This document shows positions 42,576 through 53,130 of a DNA stretch of 64,000 nt, piece by piece. The translations under genes were made by a program, and so were the position numbers. Source of the stretch: Oegoconia quadripuncta (taxonomy: Eukaryota > Arthropoda > Insecta > Lepidoptera > Autostichidae); the NCBI GenBank assembly GCA_949316235.1, contig OX438745.1, positions 4,841,001 through 4,905,000 on the forward strand, given 5' to 3'. The notes beneath the pieces were generated by a model. The model was given only the letters and a program-made list of their open reading frames with translations. It did not search any database and had not been told where the DNA came from. The number at the start of each line of letters is the position of its first letter. Within the stretch, counting starts at the first letter, position 1.

Positions 42576-42829
42576 TACATAAAAAGTATAAATTTTTTGT
42601 AAATAAACAATACAAATAAACGATTTCCATTCCACATGTGTCGGGTTGGAAAAACCACGACGCTGGAATTCTGTAGAGCCGAAATTTAGTTGGTAACATA
42701 CTCGATAGCATAGGATGCAGTGTCTTTGCTCTAGGTAGGAATCCGCGCAATTCTTCTCACGCGTCTCATGAATAACGAATAAAGTAGAAAATTTTGTTCT
42801 TTATTTAAGACTGCCTATCCATCCTTACT

Positions 42830-42960
42830 GTAAATAAAGTATCCAAGAGTTCACAATCTCACCTTTGTGGAAAGTGACGATGTGGTCGAAGATGAAGCAC
42901 GCGATCTGTTCTCCTCAAAGTTGTACGTTGGTAAGTCAGACGCCGGGAGGTAGTTCCATG
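42830..42960 (-). repeat. LINE 3' end fragment
   Basis: GAAAGTGACGATGTGGTCGA and AGATGAAGCACGCGATC are shared with 54438-54590, 59637-59868 and 61600-61740. On the minus strand this is the 3' end of the LINE whose RT C-terminus is at 15423-15694. Confidence 0.6.
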
Positions 42961-43014
42961 TTGGATATGTCAACGGACGCATATTAGTCCGAAAATGGGT
43001 TTTGTCCTAATTCT

Positions 43015-43290
43015 ACAGATCTGGGGGCACGGCAGTGCCCCCGCCAAGTCGAGCGCGAAGCAAACACTGCCGTACCATCCTTTACTGGAACCATTTCGCC
43101 GCATTTTCAGGCCCCTATTTTAGAACCTCTGGATAAGCCTAGAACGCAGAAATTTTCGTCATCCAGTAAGCTATAATCACATACTTAAAATCCAAAATTT
43201 CAAGTCTGTAGGTCATTTAGTTCCGAAGTTAAGCGAAAGCAAAGTTTCGCATTTATGACACTCACTCACTCACTCACTCACTCATGATCA
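43015..43290. repeat. Interspersed repeat with palindromic start
   Basis: GGGGGCACGGCAGTGCCCCC at 43023-43042 is an inverted repeat. It is followed by CAAACACTGCCGTACC and ends in an ACTC microsatellite at 43259-43284. This looks like a transposon or LINE portion; the family was not identified. Confidence 0.45.
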
Positions 43291-43347
43291 TCAAAATAGA
43301 ACTAGTACTTCCCATAAACTCAGAGAGCTGAAATTTGGTACAGAGTT

Positions 43348-43614
43348 ATGGTTCAATGGCCACATAAAGGGAAAACTATAAAAACTAGGATAATCGAAGA
43401 TCTGGAGTACCTGGTGACCCTGATTAGGAAACACAAGAGCCCAACCAAACTATTAGAGATCGACATATACCGCCTTTACAAAAAATATTCAACTTGGTGG
43501 GCTGCTTCATTTGATGTCAAAAATCGAAGGTCTGAAGTATCAGATGAAGAACCCTCAGCTGGTCTCAGCTGTATTAGAGATATGGTAATGCCCCCTTCTA
43601 CTATTGGTACATAG
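43348..43614 (+). other. 88-codon ORF, unrecognised
   Basis: Begins MVQWPHKGKTIKTRIIEDLE and includes HKSPTKLLEIDIYRLYKKYS. It has plausible amino-acid composition but matches no motif known to me. It may be part of the repeat that precedes it. Confidence 0.25.
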
Positions 43615-43669
43615 AAAAATCGACTGTCATTGCAAAAATCCAGCGTAGTGGGACACATCTTCTAATTTA

Positions 43670-43719
43670 ATCTAGCCTATAGCGTCCCACTGCTGGGCGA
43701 ATGCCTCCCCTTCTGCTTT
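43670..43719 (-). repeat. RTE 3' end fragment
   Basis: Minus strand GGCATTCGCCCAGCAGTGGG corresponds to the coding end EAF.QQW of RTE elements. Confidence 0.6.
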
Positions 43720-44709
43720 TAATACGAATATAAATAAAATTAAAGGAAAACTCTGGATAAGACTAGACTGGCTTTTATACTTATACTTACTTATACTTAT
43801 TACAAGTTTACAAGAAGAAATAGTCAAACGATTAATTTTATTCTACTCGAACATTACACAAATTAAATAAACAAACGAAAATTTGGTCAAAATATAATGC
43901 ATTGGCTAAGAGTGGCGGTGATACCCGCACGCGTCGCTAGATGGCGTTGACTGTATTTTAAAACGCGCTTACGTTTTGTTTTTCCGATAATCTTATATGG
44001 CAAAGTGGCAACCGGCCGCGTTACAGTCGTTTACGACATTCTTCTATTGCGCTTGAAAATGTTTGCTAGGGATTAGGAGGGATTATTTGCATTTCGTTGA
44101 TTTCGCTGATTATTTCGTGAGGTTTGCTAAGGTTAATTGGCACGTTGTTATTATATTAATTCAAAGATTTAAACAGGTTAGGAATTATATGGTTAGTGAC
44201 GGATTACTGATTATTACTTAATTATCAGAATTAAAAGAAGTTTCACTTGAATACTTTATTTAATTGTTAATTATTTAGTACCTACTTTTAGTTTTCTAGG
44301 TTTAATTTATAGTTAGTACTTCGAATCGCGTTCGTGTTTATAAGTACTTTTCTAGTATTCTAGTTTAGTTTATTTAGTTAGATATTACTTCGTTTCGTTT
44401 AAAAATATCATTAATTTAGCTGTATTTCAGTACTAGGTAGGTAGTACCTTTGGTAGAAAGTTCATTGATAATTAATTATATTGACACTTGTCTAATAATT
44501 AAGAGTTAACGTTTTGCTTATAGTTTGTATAGATTGAGTAGGCAGAGTAATATTTTCTTTAAGTTTTTTTTATTAAGACAAAAGAAGTCTTAAAGATATA
44601 AGTAGGTTTTAGTCTAAATATTATCGGTATTTCTGATTCGTTGTCCATATACTAAAGGTCGTTGAGTTTAATTGTGTTTGATTTCGCAAGATAATAATTA
44701 TCGTAAAAA
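43720..44709. other. Leader-like region before the OTU fragment
   Basis: No gene recognised. 43905-44060 is GC-richer (GTGATACCCGCACGCGTCGC) and the remainder is AT-rich. It could be the 5' end of the element or gene whose coding start is at 44710. Confidence 0.35.
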
Positions 44710-44904
44710 ATGTCGATATTATTAAAAGACGACGATGAACTTAGTGGCTACCAAGTAGTTGGTATGCCCAAAGACGGGTCTTGTCTCTTCCATTCAATAT
44801 CTTTCTTGGTGTATGGTAGAACTGACTCAACTTGCAGTATCAAGTATATTTGTAGAAACGTGGGCATATATGTAATATGCCCACATTTGTACAAAAAGAA
44901 GTGA
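44710..44904 (+). pseudogene. OTU-like cysteine protease N-terminus, truncated
   Basis: MSILLKDDDELSGYQVVGMP is followed by KDGSCLFHSISFLVYG, the D-G-x-C-L-F-x-S-I block that holds the catalytic Cys of OTU-family deubiquitinases. A histidine-containing second motif is missing: after about 40 codons the sequence turns unrelated and stops at 44904, exactly where the inverted repeat 44903-45135 begins. OTU domains occur in host genes and in several transposons (animal Helitrons, some LTR elements). The truncation suggests a rearranged mobile-element gene. Function as an enzyme is very unlikely. Confidence 0.6.
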
Positions 44905-45135
44905 AATCCCACCAAAAACATTCTGTAAAAAACTAGCCAAATCTCGATGGAGCTGCTTGATTATCTCTAAAAAGTAATGAAATCTATACAAAGTCGTGCC
45001 AAGTGTAAGGTTCCTTACTGCGATTTCTTTATTATTATAGTTAATGTTGTGTGACTTGGCCGTTGAAGGGTACACAGGGGTACAAAACCAGGTGCTCCAT
45101 GACACCATTGCACCAATCTGTCGCCAGAACCGCTA
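44903..45135 (-). repeat. 233-bp inverted repeat, left arm
   Basis: Reverse complement of 45304-45536 without indels; the coordinates sum to a constant 90,439 and the sampled stretches are identical. The spacer is 168 bp. Confidence 0.85.
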
Positions 45136-45196
45136 CGCATTGACGATGGAAAATTGCCACTTGGAAAACGTTGATTCAATAACCAGTCAATTGTAG
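45044..45196 (+). other. 50-codon ORF across arm and spacer, unrecognised
   Basis: MLCDLAVEGYTGVQNQVLHD, then TIAPICRQNRYALTMENCHL and a stop. It looks coding-like, and a TTATTATTATAG just upstream could be a splice acceptor. If the spacer is the original context, this could be a remnant of the gene that begins at 44710. Confidence 0.3.
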
Positions 45197-45303
45197 GCTT
45201 GATAAAGCCACTAACGTATAAAGAATGTTATGTAAACGCCACACAGATTATTCGCTAATAGTTTGCCGTTGAACATTCTTAATAACATAATTAATAACAT
45301 TAA

Positions 45304-45536
45304 TAGCGGTTCTGGCGACAGATTGGTGCAATGGTGTCATGGAGCACCTGGTTTTGTACCCCTGTGTACCCTTCAACGGCCAAGTCACACAACATTAACT
45401 ATAATAATAAAGAAATCGCAGTAAGGAACCTTACACTTGGCACGACTTTGTATAGATTTCATTACTTTTTAGAGATAATCAAGCAGCTCCATCGAGATTT
45501 GGCTAGTTTTTTACAGAATGTTTTTGGTGGGATTTC
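45304..45536 (+). repeat. 233-bp inverted repeat, right arm
   Basis: Partner of 44903-45135. The plus-strand frame through it (from 45331) is the reverse-strand frame of the left arm, so the 69-codon match between them is a structural consequence, not gene duplication. Confidence 0.85.
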
Positions 45537-45539
45537 CTT

Positions 45540-46037
45540 TACAGATTCCTGTCTCTACAAATTCCCAATTCTACAGACTGTTAATTTTACAGATTTCCAA
45601 ATCTACAGATTCCCAATCCGACAGAATCGTAATTCTACAGATTCCCAACTCAACAGATTATCAACCCTACTGATTCGTAATTCTACAGATTCCCAACTCA
45701 ACAGATTATCAACCCTACTGATTCGTAATTCTACAGATTCCCAACTCAACAGATTATCAACCCTACTGATTCGTAATTCTACAGATTCCCAACTCAACAG
45801 ATTATCAACCCTACTGATTCGTAATTCTACAGATTCCCAACTTAACAGATTATCAACCCTACTGATTCGTAATTCTACAGATTCCCAACTCAACAGATTA
45901 TCAACCCTACTGATTCGTAATTCTACAGATTCCCAACTCAACAGATTATCAACCCTACTGATTCGTAATTCTACAGATTCCCAACTCAACAGATTATCAA
46001 CCCTACTGATTCGTAATTCTATAAATTCCCAACTTTA
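45540..46037 (+). repeat. Minisatellite: 48-bp unit x 8.5 from a 16-bp motif
   Basis: Units start at 45628 and every 48 bases to 46012, each CGTAATTCTACAGATTCCCA... with one or two differences. The flank 45540-45627 contains looser CTACAGATTCCCAA motifs, so the 48-bp unit probably arose from three diverged 16-bp units. As 48 is a multiple of 3, open frames run through it on both strands, including the 235-codon frame from 45331; I do not regard this as a protein gene. Confidence 0.9.
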
Positions 46038-46309
46038 GAAACTCTTAATAGAACGGATTCCCGTCTCCACATAATCCCAATTCTACAGATTTCCAGCAGT
46101 ACAGTCTCACAACCCAACTCTACAGATTTTTTTTATGTGTTTTTTTTGAAGTTATATAAAAAGGGATGATCGACCTTCCCCAGTCTGTCTTACTGATTTA
46201 CAAAACAACAGTTTTATTTAAATATATTATATTTACTTAATTTATTTTTAAACATTTAACTTAAAACTATATCATACAAATACAAAAATAATTAGTAGAG
46301 AACCACTAA

Positions 46310-46440
46310 TCGTTCCATTTCCAGACGGTGGAATAAGGTTATGTAATTCCAACGCACACTCACCGAAATGCATTCTATAAAAGACTGAAATACAGGCCAT
46401 CTTGCGACGACGGAGTTGAAGCTGTTATTTATTTTGCTGG
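46310..46440 (-). pseudogene. Jockey/CR1-like LINE RT fragment
   Basis: Minus reading gives RRRKMACISVFYRMHFGECA then LELHNLIPPSGN, the same block as 15470-15560. About 40 codons survive. Confidence 0.65.
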
Positions 46441-46519
46441 TTCAAGGTTCTGCAATTTAGCAGGTATCAATTTGTCACCTATGAGTCTCTTCGCACGTGC
46501 CACGGGCTAGTTGCGGTTT

Positions 46520-46700
46520 TTATCTGATGTTAAGTGAAGATGAGGTCGAAGGTGGAAGCGTACTGACCCGGAAACCCCAACACATTTGGGGGACTGGCTA
46601 TCTTATCTCCGACAACCGGAACACAACAATGCCATTAACATTGCTGCTTGGCGGCAGATTTAGATAAGATGGTGGTAGCTAGCCAGGCGGGCATTTAAAG
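46520..46700 (-). mobile_element. SINE-A, middle part
   Basis: TGATGTTAAGTGAAGATGAG to GCCAGGCGGGCATTTAAA; both head and tail are missing. Confidence 0.85.
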
Positions 46701-47214
46701 GTACAGTAAAAATCCCCGTAAAATGTCAACTTTTTTTCTGATTTTTAGGTTTCCGTATTCAATGACGAACCCTTACAGTTTGGCATCAGTATACTTAGGT
46801 ATTAATCACGCAGACAAAGTGGTAAAATTGATCCTTGAAATAAGATATTTTTTTACCGTACGTTGATTTCTTCATTTTTGTACCCCGTCGCGTGGCATAT
46901 CGTTCAAAAATATCTTGAACAGTTTTTCGATTCAGGCATCCGTTTGCAAAACCACCACCATCTTTAATACTTAATTTAATACCACATAATGGCGACCAAC
47001 TACATTATCACACTACTGACCAGTGACTTATATACATATGGACCGGGTTGTTAAAACGACATCACTTCATTGGTGCTAAAATGAGAGTTTGGCACCAAAG
47101 GGAACTCAGTCACATATCGAATTCGTTCGCGAACTGTCGCATCAAATGCTGATTTATGTTGTAAAAGATGTAGGTAACCACAGAAAGGTGACCAAAAAAT
47201 ATGCCAGTATTTCG
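46701..47214. other. No recognised gene
   Basis: AT-rich; the frame 47051-47272 (minus) has no motif. Confidence 0.45.
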
Positions 47215-47702
47215 TAACTCGTACTCTCGTACGTACACTCGTAAAACTTACATTTTTAATCAATATTGTCATTTTTTACGTTTTACGTTTTATGTGAGTT
47301 TTACGAGTAATACTGTATAATGTATTACTCGTAAAACTCACATTTTTAATCAATCTTGTCATTTTTTACGTTTTACGTTTGTTTTACGAGTAATACTGTA
47401 TAATGTATTACTCGTAAAACTCACATTTTTTATCAATCTTGTCACTTTTTACGTTTTATGTGAGTTTTACGAGTAATACTGTATAATGTATTACTCGTAA
47501 AACTCACATTTTTAATCAATCTTGTCATTTTTTACGTTTTACGTTTGTTTTACGAGTAATACTGTATAATGTATTACTCGTAAAACTCACATTTTTTATC
47601 AATCTTGTCACTTTTTACGTTTTATGTGAGTTTTACGAGTAATACTGCATAATGTAGATATTACTCGTAAAACTCACATTTTTAATCAATATTGTCATTT
47701 TT
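47215..47702. repeat. Palindromic satellite, 83-bp monomer, 166-bp higher-order unit
   Basis: GTTTTACGAG starts at 47298, 47381, 47464, 47547 and 47630: exactly 83 bases apart. Each monomer contains a near-perfect palindrome, TTTTACGAGTAATACTG ... TATTACTCGTAAAA. Monomers alternate between a GTGAG- form and a CGTTT- form, and between TCATTTTTT and TCACTTTTT, so the true period is 166. The outermost copies share a CAATATTGTC variant. No coding content. Confidence 0.9.
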
Positions 47703-48041
47703 TCTTGCACATTTCTGTGGCCGATTTATATGTGAGCACAGACTAAAAAATATTGGTTGTACGCTGTGTTGGATTCGCCATTTAATGACAGCAGTCCTAT
47801 TACTTCTCTAGTAAGAGATGGCGCTGTTTTATCTACCAAGAAAAGTGCGAAAAAGATTTGTTAATAAATATTATAAAATGTAACTTATTACACTCTTGGG
47901 ATCAAGATAAATCGAGAGACTTTGCAGTTTAGGCTATGGGAGATTACATAGAAATCTACATACATATACACTTGAGAAACATTACCCTCCTCCCTGAGGC
48001 AGTCATTTAAAAATAAACAATTATTTCGGAAACTTACACCA
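47703..48041. other. No recognised gene
   Basis: Nothing assigned. Confidence 0.45.
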
Positions 48042-48302
48042 CTGACAACCTGTTTGGTGTAGTGGTTAGCAACTCTGGTCACTATACCAAAAGGTTGCGG
48101 GTTCGAATCCCGCTGGGGGCATATGTATGTGTGATGAATACGGACATGTTACCCGAGTTATGAATGTTTTCATTTATAATAAGTATTTATTTACAAAAAA
48201 AAATATTAATTATGTAGTATATCAACCATCTGGTATATACAACACAAGCCTATAGTTGCTTAGTGTGGAACTAGATGGCGCTGTGTGAAAAAAAAAAAAA
48301 GA
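48042..48302 (+). mobile_element. SINE-B1, full length with poly-A
   Basis: Head ACAACCTGTTTGGTGTAGTG, B box GGGTTCGAATCCCGC, body to AACTAGATGGCGCTGTGTG. It then ends in an A run rather than the TTA tail of other copies. Confidence 0.9.
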
Positions 48303-48384
48303 CATTATCTTGGCCTAAGCCTACCCTGTGAATATCTATGGGCACTATACAATGAATAAACCTACTTACTTAAACGTACCCCAT

Positions 48385-48460
48385 AATCATCACACAAAAA
48401 TTTACCCTCAGCGGGTTTCGAAGGCAGCATCAATACCCACTACCCAATCAGTTGTCACAC
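48385..48460 (-). mobile_element. SINE-B head fragment, degraded
   Basis: ATCATCACACAAAAATTTAC and CCCACTACCCAATCAGTTGTCA on plus are the inverted SINE-B2 start with a damaged B box. Confidence 0.5.
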
Positions 48461-49090
48461 GTCAAATTACTTTAAATTATTTGTTGGCGAAACAAAATTA
48501 GTTAAGACAGTGAACTTAACAATTATTTAGTAGGTACTGTCGACGATACGACGTCTATAACAATACTGATGTAAGCTGACCCCGCGACGCTATAGGATAC
48601 ACAAAAAAAAAGAATTAGCCGAACTAATTCAGTTAAATAAAAGATAGGCAAACTTTTTGTACGGTTGCTTACCGCACAATCTTTAAATGATAATAATTTG
48701 ACACTTAAGACACTGATTTATTGATGTAAACTTATAATAATGATGATGCTAATGAGTACACGAGTATGATGATTGCTTGATAAACGTAGACTGATTTGAA
48801 GGGCGAATGAAAGAAATGCATTATGGCGTAAACTGCTGATGCCGCCGCTGACTGGTATGTGCGGTATTGCACCGTACACTTTTGTTAAAAAAAGATAACG
48901 TTTGATTAAATTTACAAAACTAATTCTGTAGTACACCAAAAATCAACTCTGTAATTTATGTTTGATAAGTACTAAAATAACTATTTGGTAACTATTACCT
49001 GAAATAACGTAAAGCAAGTACTTCGGTAACAGCAAAAAAACGGATTCCTAAATTATAACTACATTAATCATCACTATTTTAACACTATTT
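48461..49090. other. No recognised gene
   Basis: Contains a frame at 48718-48939 (minus) without motif. Confidence 0.45.
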
Positions 49091-49423
49091 TAACCGCCTC
49101 CGTGGCTCAATGTAAACAAATTGGGTTTATGTTTCGGAGGTCGCGGATTCGATCCCCAGCGGGGTACATATTTAATACTCGGTTTGGTTGGTGGTAGGGC
49201 ATATTAAATGTCCGCCTGACTAGCTACCACCATCTTATCTAAAGCTGCCGCCAATCAGCAATGTTAATAGTATTGTTGTGTTCCGGTTATCAGAGATAAT
49301 ATAGCCAGTCCCCCAAATAAGATGGGGTTTCCGGGTCAGTACGCTACCACCTTCGGCCTCATCTTCACTTAACATCTTGTGTGATTGAGGTCAAGTGCTA
49401 ACCCGTTGTGGATAAAAAAAAAA
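49091..49423 (+). mobile_element. SINE-A, full length
   Basis: ACCGCCTCCGTGGCTCAATG head, B box GGATTCGATCCCC, poly-A after CCGTTGTGGAT. Confidence 0.92.
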
Positions 49424-49961
49424 TATCAACGTCTTTGACCATTAATTGACAAAATGTTTTGTTTATCATTAATTTCACGGACACTACAATGAAGTATCAA
49501 TGTTTGCAGATTTAGTAGCCAATTTAGTTTACTAGAAATACATTACTTTTTACAATTACAACATTAGTCTTGCTGCACTAATATAATCTAACTTTAATTA
49601 AAAACTATTCAACAAGTTACAATACAGTATTCAAACTTTAGTTGACATTAGAATGAGAGAGACTGTTTACTGGTTCGTGCGGGGGAGTGAAGACAACACG
49701 CAAACACTGCGAGACCTTCATATACTGGTTTGTTACTATCGTCATGCAGCCGCGTGTACAATACAATAAAGATATTTATTTTTAGTATTCAAGGAAACCA
49801 GCCGACGCCCCTAGGGTCCGAAATGATTAATGGATACCTTGACTCGATGAGACATCAGATATTCTGGAGTTAAGCCAAGAAACCAATAAGCATAATTACT
49901 GGAATGTCATGGTCTCTTTCTATTCCAATTTAACCTTTGTCATAGCATTTATTATACAGAA
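49424..49961. other. No recognised gene
   Basis: 49690-49760 (CACTGCGAGACCTTCATATA) resembles a block near 60085, so a low-copy repeat is possible. Confidence 0.4.
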
Positions 49962-50349
49962 TGAGTTTTTTTAACGTAAGGAAAAAATAAGGCATATTAG
50001 GTAAGTGAAATTGAAAGGTATTGTCATAGGCAGTTTTTTTTTTCAAACCATCAACCACAATAAATAAATAAATTGTGTTATTTGACGGTCGCGTTTGTAG
50101 CCTATTCTACACATAAAAAAAAAAAAAATGTTTATTTCAATAACCTAAATTAATCAACATTGCAGGTTTTGGAATCTCCATTTAAGCAAGAATTTGCTTG
50201 TGTTAGGAGAGACCGCTCTGTTCTATAACAATTTTATATTTATATTTAAAAAGTTTTTTAACATTATTAATTTTACTGTTACTTAATTATTTAAGGTAAG
50301 TAAAATATTTATCTATCGATTTTCTATTAATTTATTGTAAATATGTAAG

Positions 50350-50423
<74 letters not shown>

Positions 50424-50702
50424 TATGTTTGGGTGGTTTTGTGTTGTATCTTTTGTGGAAGGTTATTACACAATCGTTTGTACAATGGACTCAATGTCAT
50501 CGTAAGTTTTGGTCATTAACCAGTTTACAAATTACATCATTAAGTTAAATAAATTTAAGAAACTTGGAGAACAATATGAGTTCCAAATAAATTTCGCATG
50601 ATACGAATCCCTCCGGTCGCATATCAATTTCAAGCTAGTGAGTGGGTCGATGCTGGTTTTGAGAAAAAATAAATTAACCTACCTATGCCAATAACTCTAT
50701 TT
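49962..50702. mobile_element. TIR element related to 30368-30734, with internal insertion
   Basis: The left end GAATGAGTTTTTTTAACG and GGCATATTAGGTAAGTGAAA, and the right end CTATTTCACTTACCTAAT, correspond to the 367-bp element. Extra internal sequence (about 50115-50500) includes a LINE-like segment and the GT microsatellite. The outermost right end is lost. Confidence 0.6.
50352..50422. repeat. (GT)n microsatellite
   Basis: About 34 GT units, uninterrupted. Confidence 0.97.
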
Positions 50703-51879
50703 CACTTACCTAATGTAGAGTACATAAAATTATATAATAGCTGGATAAATTTGAAATTGGAATAGTTATTGTTTTGTTAGTTTTTAATAGTTCTCAACAA
50801 TGTAATTTCTAATGTACATATTGTTTAGTGTTTTAAGCAGTTATAAATTATTTTCTTTGTTTCTTTTTCATTATCTATAGGTATGGTACAAGTACAATAA
50901 CCCGACGCCGCCGGCGGCAAAATCTTTTCTCCGATGGTGTCTGGACCTCATTAACTATTGTCTGCCGCTCAACCAAATAACATTTAACTTGCTCCGATAT
51001 TTTCCTTATACCATTCCATTTAAAATCGTCCAAAATCGTCGTAAATATTTCAGGTTTTTTTCACGTAAAATTTATGTACAGTGCAGCCCAAAATTGGCAT
51101 GCAATATGTGGACCTTGGTACAGTAAATAAAAGAAGATACACAGCTTGGTGTGACTTATATATTAAATACGTAATGTCGGTAAGTTAAAGGAATGTACAT
51201 ACATACATACATACATAAAGCGCGGAGCCTCCTAACACAGGTATTTTATTCTTAAAAGGAGACCCCTGATACCTCATTGATAGTTATATTAAGGTACTGA
51301 AATAAACATTATTTCATTTTTTTTGTCGTTCGTCGTTTTTCGTCGGGGTTAAAAAGAAACCAAGTCCACATAATGTACATGTCTGCGTGTATGTCGATTA
51401 ATAATTATCTTACAATCGTTAACGTAACGAAACATGTTTTTAATTGGCATGAAATGTTTATCAAGGGTGATTAAAGGTACGGATTCCTCGCATTAATTAC
51501 GTTACAAAAATAATGTACTCTGCAGATGAGTATGACGGCGGATTTAAAACCATCACATACCTAAACAAAAACCACTACTCATGATTTTTAAACCGGCAAT
51601 CGCAAAGAAACTGTAGAGGTATAGGTTTTGCACAGATAATGTCACAGTTGACGTAAACAGTGACGTATAATAACATTGAACAAAAACCGGTTTTATTGAA
51701 GTGTATTCTGTGAAACTGTGAACTAGTGTTGGGTAATTATCGATAACCGACTAACCACTACAGTAAGAAAAAAAAGAAAGAATAAGTTTTTATTTGGCAC
51801 CATTATTGCTTGATTGTGCTTAACAATTCGTGCAATAGGAAGTGGTGGTGCCAAATAATCCACTCAGCATAATTCATCT
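50703..51879. other. No gene; LINE tail and CATA repeat
   Basis: 51196-51215 is a CATA microsatellite followed by GCGGAGCCTCCTAACACAGG, a LINE 3' UTR motif also seen at about 14690 and 50170-50215. 50900-50925 has a CCGCCGGCGGC run. No coding frame. Confidence 0.45.
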
Positions 51880-52058
51880 TCTCAATCCGTAAACTTCCCA
51901 CTGCAGGGATACAGGCCTTCCCTCGTATAATGAGAGAGTATAGGCCATAGTCCACCACGCTGGCCCAATGCGCGTTGGGGACATCACGTGCCTTAGAATT
52001 ATTTCCCAGGCATGCAGGTTTCCTCACGATGTTTTCCTTCACCGTTAAAGAGCGTTTA
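51880..52058 (-). mobile_element. SINE-C, 3' part
   Basis: Matches the SINE-C body (CCGTAAACTTCCCACTGCAG on plus, GGCATGCAGGTTTCCTCACG); the tRNA-like head is missing. Confidence 0.8.
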
Positions 52059-52099
52059 AAAAATTGCAATATGGCATCAGCAAAATACTATTATAAATT

Positions 52100-52479
52100 T
52101 GCTGTAGTTAGCCCTTTTTTTTACGCGGAGAAATGTGTTGTGCCTACCGCTCGCCTGGGGGACGGCGAGACGGCTATGTGGGACTTCCCTCCTTACCGGG
52201 AGGGATACCCACCAAAACCCCGCGGCGACCTACCTCGGTAGTAGGGAGGACCTGGGAACGCATAAGCGGCTCCAGGTCCCCCCACGACCTGCCCTCCCTC
52301 ACTAGGGGAGGCCCGTTCCCGGAGGGCGGTTGGGGCGCCCTCCCGGGGGGTTGTCGTGCGTCACACCGCAATCAGCGAGTAGTATGAGGCGCGACAGGGC
52401 CTGATGCGACGACACCCCCCCCGGTCGCCCGGGCCGCGTCCGACGACTACATCGCCCCGACGACATGCTGTAGTTAGCC
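52100..52479 (-). mobile_element. GC-rich retroposed element with 14-bp target duplication
   Basis: TGCTGTAGTTAGCC at 52100-52113 recurs at 52466-52479. The 352 bases between them (52114-52465) begin on plus with eight or nine T, that is, a poly-A tail on the minus strand. They are strikingly GC-rich compared with everything around (CCCGGGCGACC, CGGGAGGGCGCC). The frames over it are by-products of high GC. It is either a SINE or the end of a LINE; I do not recognise the family. Confidence 0.75.
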
Positions 52480-52529
52480 TTACCAAGGCGTTCCGCGTCA
52501 TTTACCCAAGTCCCGTATGTAGGTACAGA

Positions 52530-53130
52530 CTGAAATTTAAGTAATGTAATTTCTGTTTCCTGGTCACTCCACTCCTGATTACGAAGAACTTTCCAATAGG
52601 AACCATAGCCGAATTCAGTAGAAAATTGTTGGACTTCCATACTAAAGGTTTCAGAATGATTTATTTTGTATTAGGTCCTTACCTATGAAATTTGTGTTTT
52701 ATCTAAAGAATTTCATTAAGACTGTTTTCTCCATACAAACATTTTTGATTTTTTTTGGGAACGGCAAATCCAAATTTAGCTAAACTTTGTGTGTATTAAC
52801 GGATAACATTAAGTTAAGTATAGGCAGCGTTAATTTTTAAAAGTAACCGCTTTATAAAAGTTTCAGCGAATCTAAGAAATGATTATGGGAAACACATTAA
52901 AAAGAGCTCTGTTCAAAATTAAAAAATATTTCACGTGAAACCTTGAAATAATATTCCATTTTCCAAATAAAAAACAAATTTGGATATAGCTTTGAAAATC
53001 GCAGGAATTGGTACATATATGATTAACGAAGAAAAAAACTCAAATTTCATAGGTAAAGACCCAATATTTTTGATCGAATTCGACTATGGTTCCTAGGCCA
53101 GTTAATGGGAATTACACGAATTCAAATTCA
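52530..53130. mobile_element. Foldback MITE, copy 2, containing another MITE
   Basis: The outer arms (CTGATTACGAAGAACTTTCC on the left; GGGAATTACACGAATTC on the right) match the element at 3374-3605. The 'GGTC' MITE at 52671-53066 sits inside it. Confidence 0.65.
52671..53066. mobile_element. MITE 'GGTC', copy 2
   Basis: The best-preserved ends: GGTCCTTACCTATGAAATT at the left and its inverted form near 53045-53060 at the right. The core is the same as at 18195 and 57782. Confidence 0.85.

Noticed and set aside
45331..46038. 235-codon frame with LIRNSTDSQLNRLSTL repeats
   Set aside because: It joins an inverted-repeat arm to a 48-bp minisatellite. Because 48 is divisible by 3 any stop-free unit stays open, and the opposite strand is equally open.
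47215..47702. CRISPR-like regular spacing
   Set aside because: The whole 83-bp monomer is conserved, with no unique spacers, and the context is an insect genome; it is a tandem satellite.
52133..52640. Overlapping 65-112 codon frames in the GC-rich block
   Set aside because: Open frames on both strands arise from high GC and few stops; the block is a retroposed insertion with a poly-A end.
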